A stretch of 64,000 nt of DNA, taken from positions 2,567,001 to 2,631,000 of the forward strand of contig NZ_CP040021.1 of assembly GCF_005280275.1 (NCBI RefSeq), written 5' to 3'. The position numbers and the translations under genes are program-made. The notes under the pieces were generated by a model. It was not told the origin of the DNA. It saw nothing but the letters and a program-made list of their open reading frames with translations, and searched no databases. The DNA comes from Salinivibrio kushneri (GTDB taxonomy: Bacteria > Pseudomonadota > Gammaproteobacteria > Enterobacterales > Vibrionaceae). Below, in pieces: positions 39,392 through 50,697 of this stretch. Numbering within the stretch: the stretch's first letter is position 1; every line of letters starts with the position of its first letter.

Positions 39392-39487
39392 GTTTTACAG
39401 TAATTTTTTTGTTTTTTTAGACTGGCAACTTTCTCCGATTGTGAGGATCCGCTAGGGTAAGCCGTCCCAACCCAGTAATAAGCGATT

Positions 39488-40837
39488 ATGAACGACAAAC
39501 ACGGGCTGCTCTCCGCCCCGATCAACCTCACATTGCGTAAGATGACCGTGCCCATGGTATTTGGGCTGTTCGCGATCATCATGTTCAATGTGGTGGATAC
39601 CTTCTTTATTTCACTGCTTGGCACGGAAGCACTCGCTGCGGTGAGCTTCACCTTCCCGATCACCTTTGCGGTTAACTCCATCACGCTCGGGTTAGGGGTC
39701 GGCATTGCCGCCTTGGTGGCGCGATTGCTTGGTCAAGGCGATCATCAAGATGCCGCGCGGGTGTCGAGTCACGGCTTGACCTTGGCGGTATTCATAGTGA
39801 TGTCCGTCGGTTGGCTGGGGGCGGCTACCATCAATCCAGTGTTCTCCGCACTGGGAGCAAGCGACAACTTATTGCCGTTGATCCACGACTATATGCAGGT
39901 ATGGTACCTCACCATTCCATTGCTCGTGGTACCCATGGCAGGAAACGCCGCTATCCGCGCCACGGGCGACACCAAAACGCCGGCGAAAATCATGATGGTC
40001 TCCGGCCTGATTAATGGGACGCTCGACCCCTTACTGATTTTTGGCTTGGGTCCGTTTCCCGAGCTGGGCGTAAAAGGGGCCGCCATCGCCAGCGCCGTCA
40101 GTTGGGCGGGGGCATTGATAGCCGCGCTAAGTATACTGATTCGCCGTGAACGGCTACTAATCGCACCACAATGGACCAAACTGGCGACAGACGTGCGTCA
40201 AATCCTTAAAATTGGCATGCCCGCTGGGATGACCAATGCCTTAAACCCGGCGGCAGGTGCCATTTTAATGATGATGCTCGCCTCGCAAGGGACAGAGAGC
40301 GTTGCCGCCTATGGCGCCGCGCAACGCATTGAAGCCATTTTATTAATTGTGATGATGGCAATGACGTCATCGCTCACGCCCTTAATGTCGCAAAACTTTG
40401 GCGCGCAATACCATCAACGGGCCTTTCAGGCACTGTTTAGCGCGATGCGCTTTGCCATCTTGTTCCAGTTTGCCTTGTACTTGTCGCTATGGCCTTTTAT
40501 CGATCTGATTGCGGATTTGTTCAGTGACGATGTGCGGGTTCAACAAGAAATTGCCCACTATTTGATGGTGGTTCCGGCCAGTTACGGCTTACAAGGCACC
40601 TTGATGTTATTGGTCGGCGGCCTGAATGCGATGAAGCGTTCATTGCATTCGTTCGCCTGCAACCTCGTCCGTTTGTTTGTCTTCTTGGTGCCCTGTGCGT
40701 GGCTGGGCGGCATGGTCAACGGCACCCATGGCCTGTTTGCGGGAATAGCCATTGCTAATCTACTGGCCGGTATTATGGCGTACCTGTATGCCGTGGTGCT
40801 GCGCCGTCAGACACTGGCTTCGTCACTGCCGGTCTGA
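39488..40837 (+). CDS. MATE-family multidrug/sodium antiporter
   Basis: 449 residues, about 12 TM helices in two MatE repeats. N-terminal LTLRKMTVPMVFGLFAIIMFNVVDTFF, and NAAIRATGDTKTPAKIM (about 155-171) at the end of the first repeat, are typical of the DinF/NorM-like branch. Exports organic cations or other compounds in exchange for Na+ or H+; substrate unknown. Divergent from groES. Its 3' end overlaps the convergent MarR gene by 31 bases, so the two transcripts are antisense to each other there. Confidence 0.92.
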   Translation: MNDKHGLLSAPINLTLRKMTVPMVFGLFAIIMFNVVDTFFISLLGTEALAAVSFTFPITFAVNSITLGLGVGIAALVARLLGQGDHQDAARVSSHGLTLAVFIVMSVGWLGAATINPVFSALGASDNLLPLIHDYMQVWYLTIPLLVVPMAGNAAIRATGDTKTPAKIMMVSGLINGTLDPLLIFGLGPFPELGVKGAAIASAVSWAGALIAALSILIRRERLLIAPQWTKLATDVRQILKIGMPAGMTNALNPAAGAILMMMLASQGTESVAAYGAAQRIEAILLIVMMAMTSSLTPLMSQNFGAQYHQRAFQALFSAMRFAILFQFALYLSLWPFIDLIADLFSDDVRVQQEIAHYLMVVPASYGLQGTLMLLVGGLNAMKRSLHSFACNLVRLFVFLVPCAWLGGMVNGTHGLFAGIAIANLLAGIMAYLYAVVLRRQTLASSLPV

Positions 40838-41280
40838 TCCAACTCATGAACGCGGTGCTGCAGAGCGTCTAACGCCTGATAAAGCGCTTGATACTGCGCC
40901 GCACTGAGTCCCTCAAGCATGGCTGTTTCCCACTCCAACACCTTGGGGACAATAGTCTGATAATGGGTGCGTCCTTTATCGGTCAAATGGACTAACGCGG
41001 CGCGCTGATCACCTTGGCACGCGCGTCGCTCTACCAGTTGGTGCTGCTCTAAACGGGTAAGCAAGCGCGACACTTTTACTTTATCCAGCCGCGTTTCTGC
41101 GGCTAAATCTTTCGCCATCACGCCATCCCGTGCCCCCAAAGAGGCCAGCACGCGCCATTCTGGACGCGATAATCCAAACTCTGCTTCATAACGTGCCGCA
41201 AGACTATCGGCCACCAACTCCGCCGTGTGAACCAGCTTATAAGGCAAAAAGCTATCGAGCGCTAAATGAGGAAGGGTCAT
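40807..41280 (-). CDS. MarR-family transcriptional regulator, probable repressor of the homogentisate operon
   Basis: 157 residues with a winged helix-turn-helix: RPEWRVLASLGARDGVMAKDLAAETRLDKVKVSRLLTRLEQHQLVER spans about 43-90, with the wing at ACQGDQRAALVHLTDKG. Binds DNA as a dimer; ligands are often phenolic acids, so homogentisate or a related aromatic is a plausible effector (inference). Start ATG 41280 is used; TTG 41295 is in frame but weak and lies in operator 1. Divergent from hmgA, with two matching palindromes in between. Confidence 0.88.
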   Translation of the reverse strand: MTLPHLALDSFLPYKLVHTAELVADSLAARYEAEFGLSRPEWRVLASLGARDGVMAKDLAAETRLDKVKVSRLLTRLEQHQLVERRACQGDQRAALVHLTDKGRTHYQTIVPKVLEWETAMLEGLSAAQYQALYQALDALQHRVHELDQTGSDEASV

Positions 41281-41288
41281 ACCAGTTA

Positions 41289-41302
41289 GTTTCAAGTGAA
41301 AT
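41289..41302. promoter_or_regulatory. Putative MarR operator 1 (regulator side)
   Basis: GTTTC-AAGT-GAAAT, within TTA...CAT. It lies 9 bases upstream of the marR start, so binding would give autorepression. Matches operator 2. Confidence 0.6.
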
Positions 41303-41422
41303 CATATGACCTACTTTACGAGAGGCTTCGATAAGATGCAAAGGTAGTGCTTTGTTTACACTTACGATTTTTAGGCGGCAAAAATACTGAACACTCAAAG
41401 TAAAATATTTGTTAACAGAGCG

Positions 41423-41452
41423 TTGCTTTTTCTCGTCTCTGATCGCTAGTAT
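41423..41452 (+). promoter_or_regulatory. Putative promoter of the hmgA operon
   Basis: -35 TTGCTT, 18-base spacer, -10 TAGTAT. Transcription would begin near 41459, so operator 2 would cover the first transcribed bases. Confidence 0.5.
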
Positions 41453-41465
41453 AAACGGATAGATT

Positions 41466-41479
41466 GTTTCTTTTGAAAC
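41466..41479. promoter_or_regulatory. Putative MarR operator 2 (hmgA side)
   Basis: GTTTC-TTTT-GAAAC, a perfect palindromic pair of 5-base arms, flanked by ATT and TAT. Same pattern (GTTTC-N4-GAAAY) as 41289-41302. Confidence 0.6.
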
Positions 41480-41527
41480 TATTTGGCCGTCCCGGTGAGC
41501 ACGGCCGCCCAGCACAAGGAGCGAGTT

Positions 41528-42667
41528 ATGCGAAAGTGGTTTTCATTCCCCATTCGTGAAGGGGATGCCTCACGTCAAGCCCACTGCGACTTTCCCGAGG
41601 GAACTTACGAGCGCGAGTGTGGCAAGGAAGGCTTTTTTGGCCCGGCCAGTCATATGTATCACCGCCATCCCCCGACGGGCTGGAGCGAGTGGGAAGGCCC
41701 ATTACGACCGCATGCTTTTGATACCAACCGAGTTGAAACGCAAGGCACGTCGCCAATGGATGCACCTGTGCTGTTATCTAATGCCAACGTTCAGGTTCGC
41801 TTATGGCGCACCGATACCGCCATGTCTTATCTGGTGCGCAACAGCGATGGCGACGATTGCTTGTTTGTCCATCAGGGCGAAGGCTCGCTGTATTGCGATT
41901 ATGGCCACTTGCGCTATAGCAAAGGCGATTATTTGATCGTTCCTCGCGCCACCAGCTGGCGACTAGTGCCGGATGAGGCAACCACCTTGTTGATGATTGA
42001 AGCGACTCATGGCTCCTACATGAGCGCCGAACGAGGCATTGTCGGCGAACATGCGGTGTTTGATCCTGCAGTGTTAGAACATGCGCGCATTGACGAACGC
42101 TTTAAAGCCCAGCAATCCGACAGCGAAAGCTGGCAGGTGATGATCAAATCGCGCCAACAGCTTAACCGTGTCACCTATCCTTATAACCCACTCGATGCCG
42201 TGGGCTGGAAAGGCAATCTCACCGTATTCCGGCTCAACTGGCGAGATATCCGCCCGTTGATGAGCCATCGTTACCACTTACCGCCATCCGCGCACACCAC
42301 CTTTGTCGCGCAAGGTTTTGTGATTTGTACCTTTGTCCCCCGCCCGATCGAGTCAGATCCTGGCGCACTGAAGGTGCCTTTCTACCACAATAACGATGAC
42401 TACGATGAAGTGCTTTTCTATCACCAAGGTGACTTTTTCAGCCGCGATAACATTGATGCCGGCATGGTGACTCTACACCCTTGTGGCTTCCCACATGGTC
42501 CTCACCCAAAAGCCTTTGCCGCAGGCAAAAAGCATCAGAAAAAAGAGACCGACGAAGTGGCGGTGATGATTGATACCCGCATGCCACTTGATATGGGCGA
42601 CGCGGCGAAAGCCACCGAACTGACCGATTATGTTTACTCTTGGCGCACGCCAAGTGACGCAGAATAG
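41528..42667 (+). CDS. hmgA: Homogentisate 1,2-dioxygenase
   Basis: Iron(II) enzyme opening the ring of homogentisate to maleylacetoacetate in tyrosine/phenylalanine breakdown. 379 residues, the short form found in Vibrio and Shewanella (Pseudomonas and human enzymes are about 440). Two cupin segments: FVHQGEGSLYCDYGHLRYSK, and the metal-site region YDEVLFYHQGDF with HPCGFPHGPHP (about residues 298-331). Start ATG 41528 after AAGGAG. First gene of hmgA-fahA-maiA-aacS; spacing to fahA is 14 bases. Confidence 0.93.
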   Translation: MRKWFSFPIREGDASRQAHCDFPEGTYERECGKEGFFGPASHMYHRHPPTGWSEWEGPLRPHAFDTNRVETQGTSPMDAPVLLSNANVQVRLWRTDTAMSYLVRNSDGDDCLFVHQGEGSLYCDYGHLRYSKGDYLIVPRATSWRLVPDEATTLLMIEATHGSYMSAERGIVGEHAVFDPAVLEHARIDERFKAQQSDSESWQVMIKSRQQLNRVTYPYNPLDAVGWKGNLTVFRLNWRDIRPLMSHRYHLPPSAHTTFVAQGFVICTFVPRPIESDPGALKVPFYHNNDDYDEVLFYHQGDFFSRDNIDAGMVTLHPCGFPHGPHPKAFAAGKKHQKKETDEVAVMIDTRMPLDMGDAAKATELTDYVYSWRTPSDAE

Positions 42668-42681
42668 CGAAGGAGAAAGCA

Positions 42682-43668
42682 ATGAAACTGGCTTCACTCA
42701 AACACGGACGTGATGGCAAATTGATTTTGGTCTCTCGTGACCTTACTCGCGCCGTCCACGCCGACGATATCGCACCCACACTACAAGCGGCACTCGATCA
42801 TTGGGCGACACTGGCGCCCAAACTGACTCAGCGCTACGATGCGCTCAACGACAACCAAGTCAGTGAGTCCTTTGCCTTTGACCCAAGTGTCTGCGACTCA
42901 CCACTGCCCCGCGCCTTTCAGTGGGCCGATGGTAGCGCCTACGTTAACCACGTTGAACTGGTGCGCAAAGCACGCGGCGCACAAATGCCTGAGAGTTTTT
43001 GGACCGACCCACTGATGTATCAAGGCATGTCTGATGGCTTTCTCGGCCCACGTGACGAGATTGAATTAGTGGATGATGCATGGGGCTGTGACTTTGAAGC
43101 CGAGCTAGCCGTCGTCACCGATGATGTGCCCATGCACCTAAGTGCCGACAAAGCGGGCCAACACATTAAACTGCTGATGCTGGTCAACGATGTTTCCCTG
43201 CGCAACCTGATCCCCGTCGAGCTTGCCAAAGGGTTCGGCTTTTTCCAATCCAAGCCCGCCTCTGCCTTTTCGCCGGTGGCGGTTACCCCCGATGAGCTTG
43301 GCGATCACTGGCGCGACCATAAAGTCCACTTACCGATGCATGTCACCCTCAACGGCGAATGGTTCGGGTCACCCGATGCGGGTGTCGATATGACCTTTGA
43401 TTTTGCCCAGTTGGTCGCGCATGTGGCGAAAAGCCGTCATGTCAGTGCCGGGACCATTATTGGCTCCGGCACCGTGTCCAATACCGATCGCAGTAAAGGC
43501 TCTTGCTGCTTAGCCGAAAAGCGCATGCTGGAAATTATCGACCAAGGCGAGGCAAAAACTCCGTTTATGACCTTTGGCGATAGCGTCACTATCGATATGC
43601 GCGACAGCCAAGATGCGTCTATTTTCGGCGCCATTGAGCAAACTGTGACCCGTTACATCGCTGAGTAA
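42682..43668 (+). CDS. fahA: Fumarylacetoacetate hydrolase
   Basis: Hydrolyses fumarylacetoacetate to fumarate and acetoacetate, the last step of the homogentisate pathway. 328 residues. FAH-domain features: FQWADGSAYVNHVELVRKA, WGCDFEAELAVVTDD (acidic metal ligands, about 135-149), LVNDVSLRNLIPVELAKGFG and the C-terminal GTIIGSGTVSNTD. RBS GAAGGAGAAAG. The paths of hmgA, maiA and this gene connect directly, so the order of the operon reflects the pathway. Confidence 0.93.
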   Translation: MKLASLKHGRDGKLILVSRDLTRAVHADDIAPTLQAALDHWATLAPKLTQRYDALNDNQVSESFAFDPSVCDSPLPRAFQWADGSAYVNHVELVRKARGAQMPESFWTDPLMYQGMSDGFLGPRDEIELVDDAWGCDFEAELAVVTDDVPMHLSADKAGQHIKLLMLVNDVSLRNLIPVELAKGFGFFQSKPASAFSPVAVTPDELGDHWRDHKVHLPMHVTLNGEWFGSPDAGVDMTFDFAQLVAHVAKSRHVSAGTIIGSGTVSNTDRSKGSCCLAEKRMLEIIDQGEAKTPFMTFGDSVTIDMRDSQDASIFGAIEQTVTRYIAE

Positions 43669-43728
43669 CCTTGATGAGCGCCTAGTACCTCTAGGCGCGC
43701 TTGACGTTGACGCCGTCTAGGAGCTTGT

Positions 43729-44349
43729 ATGCTGCTTTATGATTACAGTAAGTCGACCGCGGCCTACCGCGTCCGCATCGCCCTTGGCCTTAAAGGCCTC
43801 AGCTACCAACGAGAAACCGTGTCCCTGCTGGATAAACACCAGCAAAGCGACGCCTATCGTTCGCTCAACCCCGCCGGTTTAGTGCCGACCTTGGTCGATG
43901 GCGATGTTACCTTGAGCCAATCGCTCGCCATTATTGAATACCTCGATGAGCGCTATCCACAGGTCAAACTGCTCCCTAGTGATCCAGTGCAAAAAGCCCA
44001 GTGCCGCTCACTGGCGCTCGACATTGCCTGTGATGTACATCCACTCAATAACTTGCGGGTTCTGCAATACTTAACCGGCCCCTTTGGCCACAGTGATGAC
44101 GACAAAATCACTTGGTATCACCATTGGCTAAAACAAGGGTTCGATGGCTTGGAAGCCAAACTACAGGGATTAGACAGCCCCTTTATCGGCGGAGAAGCGC
44201 CCAATTTGGCCGATATTTGTTTGGTACCGCAGCTTTTTAATGCACGCCGATTTGCGTTTGATTTAACGGCCTACCCAACTTTGACGCGCATCGAGGCACA
44301 GTGCCAAACGCTGGATGCATTTATACAGGCTCACCCTGATAAGGGCTAA
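43729..44349 (+). CDS. maiA: Maleylacetoacetate isomerase (zeta-class glutathione S-transferase)
   Basis: Glutathione-dependent cis-trans isomerisation of maleylacetoacetate to fumarylacetoacetate. 206 residues. The N-terminal thioredoxin-like domain has YSKSTAAYRVRIALGLKGL, equivalent to the zeta-GST SSCS/R motif, and NPAGLVPTLVDGD, LSQSLAIIEYLDERYP. An all-helical C-terminal domain follows (FIGGEAPNLADICLVPQLF). RBS TAGGAGC. Third gene of the operon, 60 bases after fahA and 9 bases before aacS. Confidence 0.93.
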   Translation: MLLYDYSKSTAAYRVRIALGLKGLSYQRETVSLLDKHQQSDAYRSLNPAGLVPTLVDGDVTLSQSLAIIEYLDERYPQVKLLPSDPVQKAQCRSLALDIACDVHPLNNLRVLQYLTGPFGHSDDDKITWYHHWLKQGFDGLEAKLQGLDSPFIGGEAPNLADICLVPQLFNARRFAFDLTAYPTLTRIEAQCQTLDAFIQAHPDKG

Positions 44350-44358
44350 GGAGAGGAC

Positions 44359-46317
<1,959 letters not shown>

Positions 46318-46334
46318 GCGGACGTTATGATCGA

Positions 46335-46363
46335 AAAAGGCCGCTTCTTCATGCGGCCTTTTT
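46335..46363. terminator. Terminator after the homogentisate operon
   Basis: AAAAAGGCCGC-TTCTTCAT-GCGGCCTTTTT; A- and T-tracts on both sides allow it also to end the convergent fxsA transcript. Confidence 0.88.
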
Positions 46364-46386
46364 GCTGGGTTTAACTCCGAAATGGC

Positions 46387-46905
46387 TTAGCGCAGACGAT
46401 GGTCATCATCGTCGTCATCTTTGCGCTCATATTCCCCCTCAAAGGTGTTGCTATCGTCACCACGGCCTCCGCGACGGAAAGGATCCTCCCCAAAGGGTCC
46501 TTGCGCATTGCCCCCTTGATGGAAGCCACCTTGGCTAAAGCCCGCTTGAGAGACAGTGACGCGCTTCATCACTTGTTTGGCGAGCGCGGCACGCGGTGCT
46601 GGTAGCAGCACCAACATCCCCATCGCATCGGTCATAAAGCCTGGCGTTAACAGCAGGACGCCGGCGACGGCCAGCATCACGCCTTCAAGGATTTGCTGGG
46701 CGGGCAATTCTCCGCGATTAAGCCTGTCTTGCACCGAGGCCAAGGTCATCAGTCCTTGGCTGCGCACCAAAGAGGCACCGACGAATGCGGTGATCAAAAC
46801 CAGCGCCAGTGTGGGCCACAATCCCAACCAACCACCAACCTGAATAAACAGGCCGATTTCAATCACTGGGACCAGAATAAATAGCAGCAATAAGATTGGA
46901 AACAC
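46387..46905 (-). CDS. fxsA: FxsA family inner-membrane protein
   Basis: 172 residues. N-terminal FxsA domain with two or more TM helices (MFPILLLLFILVPVIEIGLF; WPTLALVLITAFVGASLV; GVMLAVAGVLLLTPGF). E. coli FxsA overproduction relieves F-plasmid exclusion of phage T7; its normal role is unclear. The C-terminal tail is hydrophilic, with Gly-rich repeats (QGGFHQGGNAQG) and a run of acidic residues (DDDDDD). Upstream of aspA and divergent from it, as in E. coli. Confidence 0.88.
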   Translation of the reverse strand: MFPILLLLFILVPVIEIGLFIQVGGWLGLWPTLALVLITAFVGASLVRSQGLMTLASVQDRLNRGELPAQQILEGVMLAVAGVLLLTPGFMTDAMGMLVLLPAPRAALAKQVMKRVTVSQAGFSQGGFHQGGNAQGPFGEDPFRRGGRGDDSNTFEGEYERKDDDDDDHRLR

Positions 46906-47037
46906 GATTCACCTCGCGCTGGAAATGGACTTTTCATCCTAACATCAAAATCCGCCAAACGCCGAACAACGAAACCGAATTTAGCGCTTGAATCAATGTG
47001 CAAGAAAGCGCATTTTGTCTATGCGCCATGCTACAGC

Positions 47038-47053
47038 TGTGACCGGGGTCAGC
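47038..47053 (+). promoter_or_regulatory. Possible CRP-like site upstream of aspA
   Basis: TGTGA-CCGGGG-TCAGC, 8 of 10 matches to TGTGA-N6-TCACA, about 150 bases before the aspA start. E. coli aspA is CRP- and FNR-activated; I saw no full FNR box in 46906-47199. Otherwise this 294-base gap holds no gene. Confidence 0.3.
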
Positions 47054-47199
47054 CCTTTTCACCGCATTATATGCTGTAATGGCGGCTGAAAGGATGTAAC
47101 AGATAATACATCCAGCCAAAATCTCTGAGGAATGGATTCTACAGCAAAATTTGTGGCGACGTTTTAATCATTATAATAACTTGATGTTAAGGCCAACGC

Positions 47200-48663
47200 A
47201 TGTCTCAGACGATTGTAACACCCAATGAAACCTCGATCCTCACTACTGCAACCCGTTTAGAAGAAGATTTACTCGGCCAACGCGCGGTACCTGCCGATGC
47301 CTACTACGGTATTCATACGTTGCGGGCAGTGGAAAACTTTACCATTTCCGGTACCCGGATTTCTGATATCCCCGATTTCGTTCGCGGCATGGTTTACACC
47401 AAAAAAGCCGCTGCGATGGCAAACCAAGAGCTTGGTGTTATTCCTGCCGATGTCGGTGATTACATCATCAAAGCCTGTGACCAGATTTTAGAAACCGGCA
47501 AATGCATGGATCAGTTCCCCTCGGATGTCTTCCAAGGCGGCGCAGGCACCTCTGTCAACATGAATGCCAACGAGGTGATTGCCAACCTTGCGCTTGAACT
47601 GATGGGGCATGAGAAAGGTGACTATGATGTGATTAACCCCAACGATCACGTCAATAAGAGCCAATCCACCAACTGTGCGTACCCAACAGGCTTCCGTATT
47701 GCCGTTTACAACAGCATTCTCAAGCTGATGGATGCGATTGATTACCTGCAAAAAGAATTCGATGCCAAAGCTGAAGCCTATGCGCATGTCATCAAAATGG
47801 GCCGCACCCAGCTGCAAGACGCGGTACCGATGACGGTCGGGCAAGAATTCAAAGCGTTTTCAGTGCTACTGCGCGAAGAAATCAAAAACATTAAATATAC
47901 CGCCGCGCTACTGTTAGAGGTCAACCTCGGCGCCACCGCGATTGGCACCAAACTGAATGCCGCAGAAGGCTATCAGCAACTGGCGGTGAAACGCCTAGCT
48001 GAAATCACAGGCTTGCCGTGTATCCCAGCAGAAGATTTGATTGAAGCCACGTCAGACTGTGGATCGTATGTGATGGTCCATGGCTCGCTAAAACGCCTGG
48101 CGGTGAAACTGTCGAAGATTTGTAACGACCTCCGACTGCTCTCCTCGGGCCCACGTGCCGGGCTCAATGAAATTAACCTACCTGAAATGCAGGCCGGTTC
48201 ATCCATCATGCCCGCTAAGGTTAACCCGGTGATCCCAGAAGTGGTGAACCAGGTTTGCTATCGCGTGATGGGGAATGACACCACCATCACCTTTGCTGCC
48301 GAAGCCGGTCAATTGCAACTTAACGTGATGGAGCCGGTGATTGGCCAGGCGCTGTTTGAGTCTATCTCCATTCTGGCGAATGGCTGCCGGAACTTGGGTG
48401 AGAAGTGCGTGAGTGGGATCACCGTTAACCAAGCAGTGTGCGAACACTACGTGCTTAACTCGATTGGGATTATCACTTATCTTAACCCCTTTATCGGCCA
48501 CCATGAAGGCGATATTGTCGGCAAGATTTGCGCCGAAACGGGCAAGAGCGTCAAAGAGGTGGTGCTCGAGCGTGGTTTAATGACCGAGGCGGAGCTGGAC
48601 GAGATCTTCTCGGTGGAGAACCTGATGCATCCTAAGTATCGCGGTAAACGCTTTAACGCCTAG
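47200..48663 (+). CDS. aspA: Aspartate ammonia-lyase (aspartase)
   Basis: Converts L-aspartate to fumarate and ammonia; feeds fumarate respiration. 487 residues; tetrameric, cytoplasmic. The family signature [15 protein letters not shown] is present (about 329-343), as are [27 protein letters not shown] and [12 protein letters not shown]. The N-terminus is about 13 residues longer than E. coli AspA; ATG 47200 is kept because the TTAAGG about 10 bases upstream is the only visible site. The SxxTN segment reads [11 protein letters not shown], with Cys159 where E. coli has Asp. Confidence 0.95.
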   Translation: MSQTIVTPNETSILTTATRLEEDLLGQRAVPADAYYGIHTLRAVENFTISGTRISDIPDFVRGMVYTKKAAAMANQELGVIPADVGDYIIKACDQILETGKCMDQFPSDVFQGGAGTSVNMNANEVIANLALELMGHEKGDYDVINPNDHVNKSQSTNCAYPTGFRIAVYNSILKLMDAIDYLQKEFDAKAEAYAHVIKMGRTQLQDAVPMTVGQEFKAFSVLLREEIKNIKYTAALLLEVNLGATAIGTKLNAAEGYQQLAVKRLAEITGLPCIPAEDLIEATSDCGSYVMVHGSLKRLAVKLSKICNDLRLLSSGPRAGLNEINLPEMQAGSSIMPAKVNPVIPEVVNQVCYRVMGNDTTITFAAEAGQLQLNVMEPVIGQALFESISILANGCRNLGEKCVSGITVNQAVCEHYVLNSIGIITYLNPFIGHHEGDIVGKICAETGKSVKEVVLERGLMTEAELDEIFSVENLMHPKYRGKRFNA

Positions 48664-48719
48664 TGGGTCAGTCATCAGTGGGTCACTCACAACAGACACC
48701 AACCACCTACAGAGACAAC

Positions 48720-48745
48720 AAGGGCGCTGATAGCGCCCTTCTTTT
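48720..48745. terminator. Terminator between aspA and dcuA
   Basis: AAGGGCGCT-GAT-AGCGCCCTT followed by CTTTT; 9-bp stem at the meeting point of two convergent genes. Confidence 0.85.
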
Positions 48746-48761
48746 ATACCTTCAATTGCCG

Positions 48762-50072
48762 TTACAACACCTGGGTAATCAGCAAACCACAAGCGATACT
48801 GAACACCATACTCAGCAAGCCTGGTGCCATAAAGCTGTGATTAAAAATATACTTACCAATCCGCGTGGTGCCGGTTCGGTCAAAGTCGATGGAGGCAATG
48901 ATCGGCCCGTAGTTAGGAATAAAGAAGTAGCCATTCACCGCTACAAAGGTCGCAATAATCATCGAAGGCGGCAGCCCCAAGGTAATCGCCACAGGCACCA
49001 ACACCGCTGTCGTCGCACCTTGGCTGTTCACCATGACTGACAAAGCGAACAGCGCAAATGCAAATGTCCACGGTGCCATCTCAACCAAGCCAGACACCGC
49101 CTCTTTGACCATCTCGCCATGGCCACCAATCAAGGTATCACCGAGCCAAGCAATACCAAAGATTGCGACAATCGCACGCATCCCGGCATGGAATACCGAA
49201 CCTTGGCTAATCGCATTGCCGTCCGGCTTACAGGTCAAAATGATCAGTGCCCCCACTGACAACATCACGATTTCAATGGTATGCGCCATCCCCATTGGCT
49301 CGCCATCAAAGGCCGGTCGCAGGGTTGGGAATGCCCCCATTATGACCACGGCTAAGGCACCAAATAAGAACAAGCCAACCGATTTCTTCGCCTCCGGCGT
49401 GACTTCGATATCTTCAACGGCCAAATCCGCTTCCATTTCTCGACGAAAGTCGGGATCTTGTAAGCGGCGTTGATATTCAGGATCGTCTTTAAGCTCTTTA
49501 CCCAGCTTATTAACAATCACACATGCCAAGGCAAGGCCAATAAAGGTGCTGGGAATGGTAACCGACAGCACATCAGTAAGGGTAATCCCTTGCGGCTCTA
49601 AAAAGGCCACACACGCCACCACCGCAGCGGCGATGGGGCTGGCCACAATCGCAAATTGCGAGGCAATGACCGCCATCCCTAACGGACGAGCCGGACGAAT
49701 GCCACTTTTACGACTGACTTCAGCAATCACCGGCAATACCGAATAGGCAACGTGTCCGGTTCCCGCCATCATGGTGAATACATAAGTCACTAAAGGGGCA
49801 ACAAAGGTAATGTGACGCGGGTTTTTACGTAATATATTGGTGGCAATTTTAATTAAAAAATCCAAGCCACCTGCTGCTTGCATCGTGGCTGCCGCGGCGA
49901 CCACCGCCATGATCATTAATAAAACATCAATCGGCGGATGCGTGGGCTGTAAACCAAACCCAAAACTTAAGACAGCGAGCCCGACCCCGCCCATCACACC
50001 TAAACCAATGCCGCCGATACGGGCACCAATTAAGATGCAGCTGAGTACCACTAATAACTCAACCAAGAACAT
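48762..50072 (-). CDS. dcuA: Anaerobic C4-dicarboxylate transporter, DcuA/DcuB family
   Basis: Inner-membrane carrier for aspartate/fumarate uptake or fumarate:succinate antiport. 436 residues, about 10-12 hydrophobic segments. Typical parts: [40 protein letters not shown], and [20 protein letters not shown] near residue 375. DcuA is favoured over DcuB by the aspA neighbourhood. RBS GTAGGAGAAAG. In E. coli aspA-dcuA form an operon; here the gene faces aspA, so it has its own promoter. Confidence 0.93.
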   Translation of the reverse strand: MFLVELLVVLSCILIGARIGGIGLGVMGGVGLAVLSFGFGLQPTHPPIDVLLMIMAVVAAAATMQAAGGLDFLIKIATNILRKNPRHITFVAPLVTYVFTMMAGTGHVAYSVLPVIAEVSRKSGIRPARPLGMAVIASQFAIVASPIAAAVVACVAFLEPQGITLTDVLSVTIPSTFIGLALACVIVNKLGKELKDDPEYQRRLQDPDFRREMEADLAVEDIEVTPEAKKSVGLFLFGALAVVIMGAFPTLRPAFDGEPMGMAHTIEIVMLSVGALIILTCKPDGNAISQGSVFHAGMRAIVAIFGIAWLGDTLIGGHGEMVKEAVSGLVEMAPWTFAFALFALSVMVNSQGATTAVLVPVAITLGLPPSMIIATFVAVNGYFFIPNYGPIIASIDFDRTGTTRIGKYIFNHSFMAPGLLSMVFSIACGLLITQVL

Positions 50073-50395
50073 AACTTTCTCCTACTTTGGATAGACGTCC
50101 CCACGCGTCCGTTCACATGCATTCATTGTCTATGGCACGCCCATGGCGTATTGGGGGTAGATACGATATGACGGCTCCTCCGTCGGCCTATCGCCACTAA
50201 TAAGCACCATCCTTGGTGGGAGATGTGAGCAACCGCGCTCAGCACCATGGCCAAATCCTAACCAGGTGCCGTCACGCGCATGTTGATTCAGGTAAGAAAA
50301 AGTAACACTTTTCGCGAACTGACAACAAAAAGTTCGGGAAATGAGATCTTTAACCTGGACGCTGATGGACTTTTCATTCCTTCCCCATGATGTTA
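50073..50395. other. dcuA-rpmE2 divergent intergenic region
   Basis: About 320 bases with no supported gene. A 6-bp inverted pair CGAACT/AGTTCG lies at 50315-50336. The dcuA promoter should be here but I could not identify it with confidence. The Zur site follows at 50396. Confidence 0.45.
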
Positions 50396-50410
50396 TGTTA
50401 TATCATAACA
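50396..50410. promoter_or_regulatory. Zur box controlling the L31B/L36B operon
   Basis: TGTTATATCATAACA, one mismatch from the gammaproteobacterial Zur core TGTTATAnTATAACA, 17 bases before the rpmE2 start. An overlapping larger palindrome TGTTATG-N6-CATAACA spans 50391-50410. Confidence 0.8.
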
Positions 50411-50427
50411 AACAACGGAGAGTCGTT

Positions 50428-50697
50428 ATGAAAGCCAATATCCATCCCGAATACCGTTCTGTCGTTTTTCATGACACCAGTGTTGACGCCTATTTTATTG
50501 TCGGCTCAACCTTGCAAACATCACGTACCATCGAGTGGCAAGATGGCAAAACCTATCCTTACTACCCACTGGATATCTCGAGCGCCTCACACCCGGTATA
50601 TACCGGGAAGGCACGAGCGACGAACAAAGAAGGGCGCGCGGCACACTTCGCGCGTAAGTTTGGCCAAGTCGGCCGCCGCAAAAAGGCGTCGTCATGA
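50428..50697 (+). CDS. rpmE2: Ribosomal protein L31 type B (zinc-independent)
   Basis: 89 residues. Starts [20 protein letters not shown] and lacks the CxxC pair of zinc-binding L31, so it is the C-minus paralogue that replaces L31 under zinc starvation and lets the cell recover ribosome-bound zinc. [20 protein letters not shown] and the basic tail are typical. Start ATG 50428 after CGGAGAG. Its stop overlaps the rpmJ2 start (ATGA). Zur box upstream. Confidence 0.95.
   Translation: MKANIHPEYRSVVFHDTSVDAYFIVGSTLQTSRTIEWQDGKTYPYYPLDISSASHPVYTGKARATNKEGRAAHFARKFGQVGRRKKASS

Noticed and set aside
39247-39705. 152-codon minus-strand frame opposite the MATE gene start
   Set aside because: It is antisense to the MATE N-terminus and runs across the groES promoter and start; no RBS or family support.
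46906-47199. FNR box before aspA
   Set aside because: Only half-sites such as TTGAT near 47182 were found; no TTGAT-N4-ATCAA palindrome.
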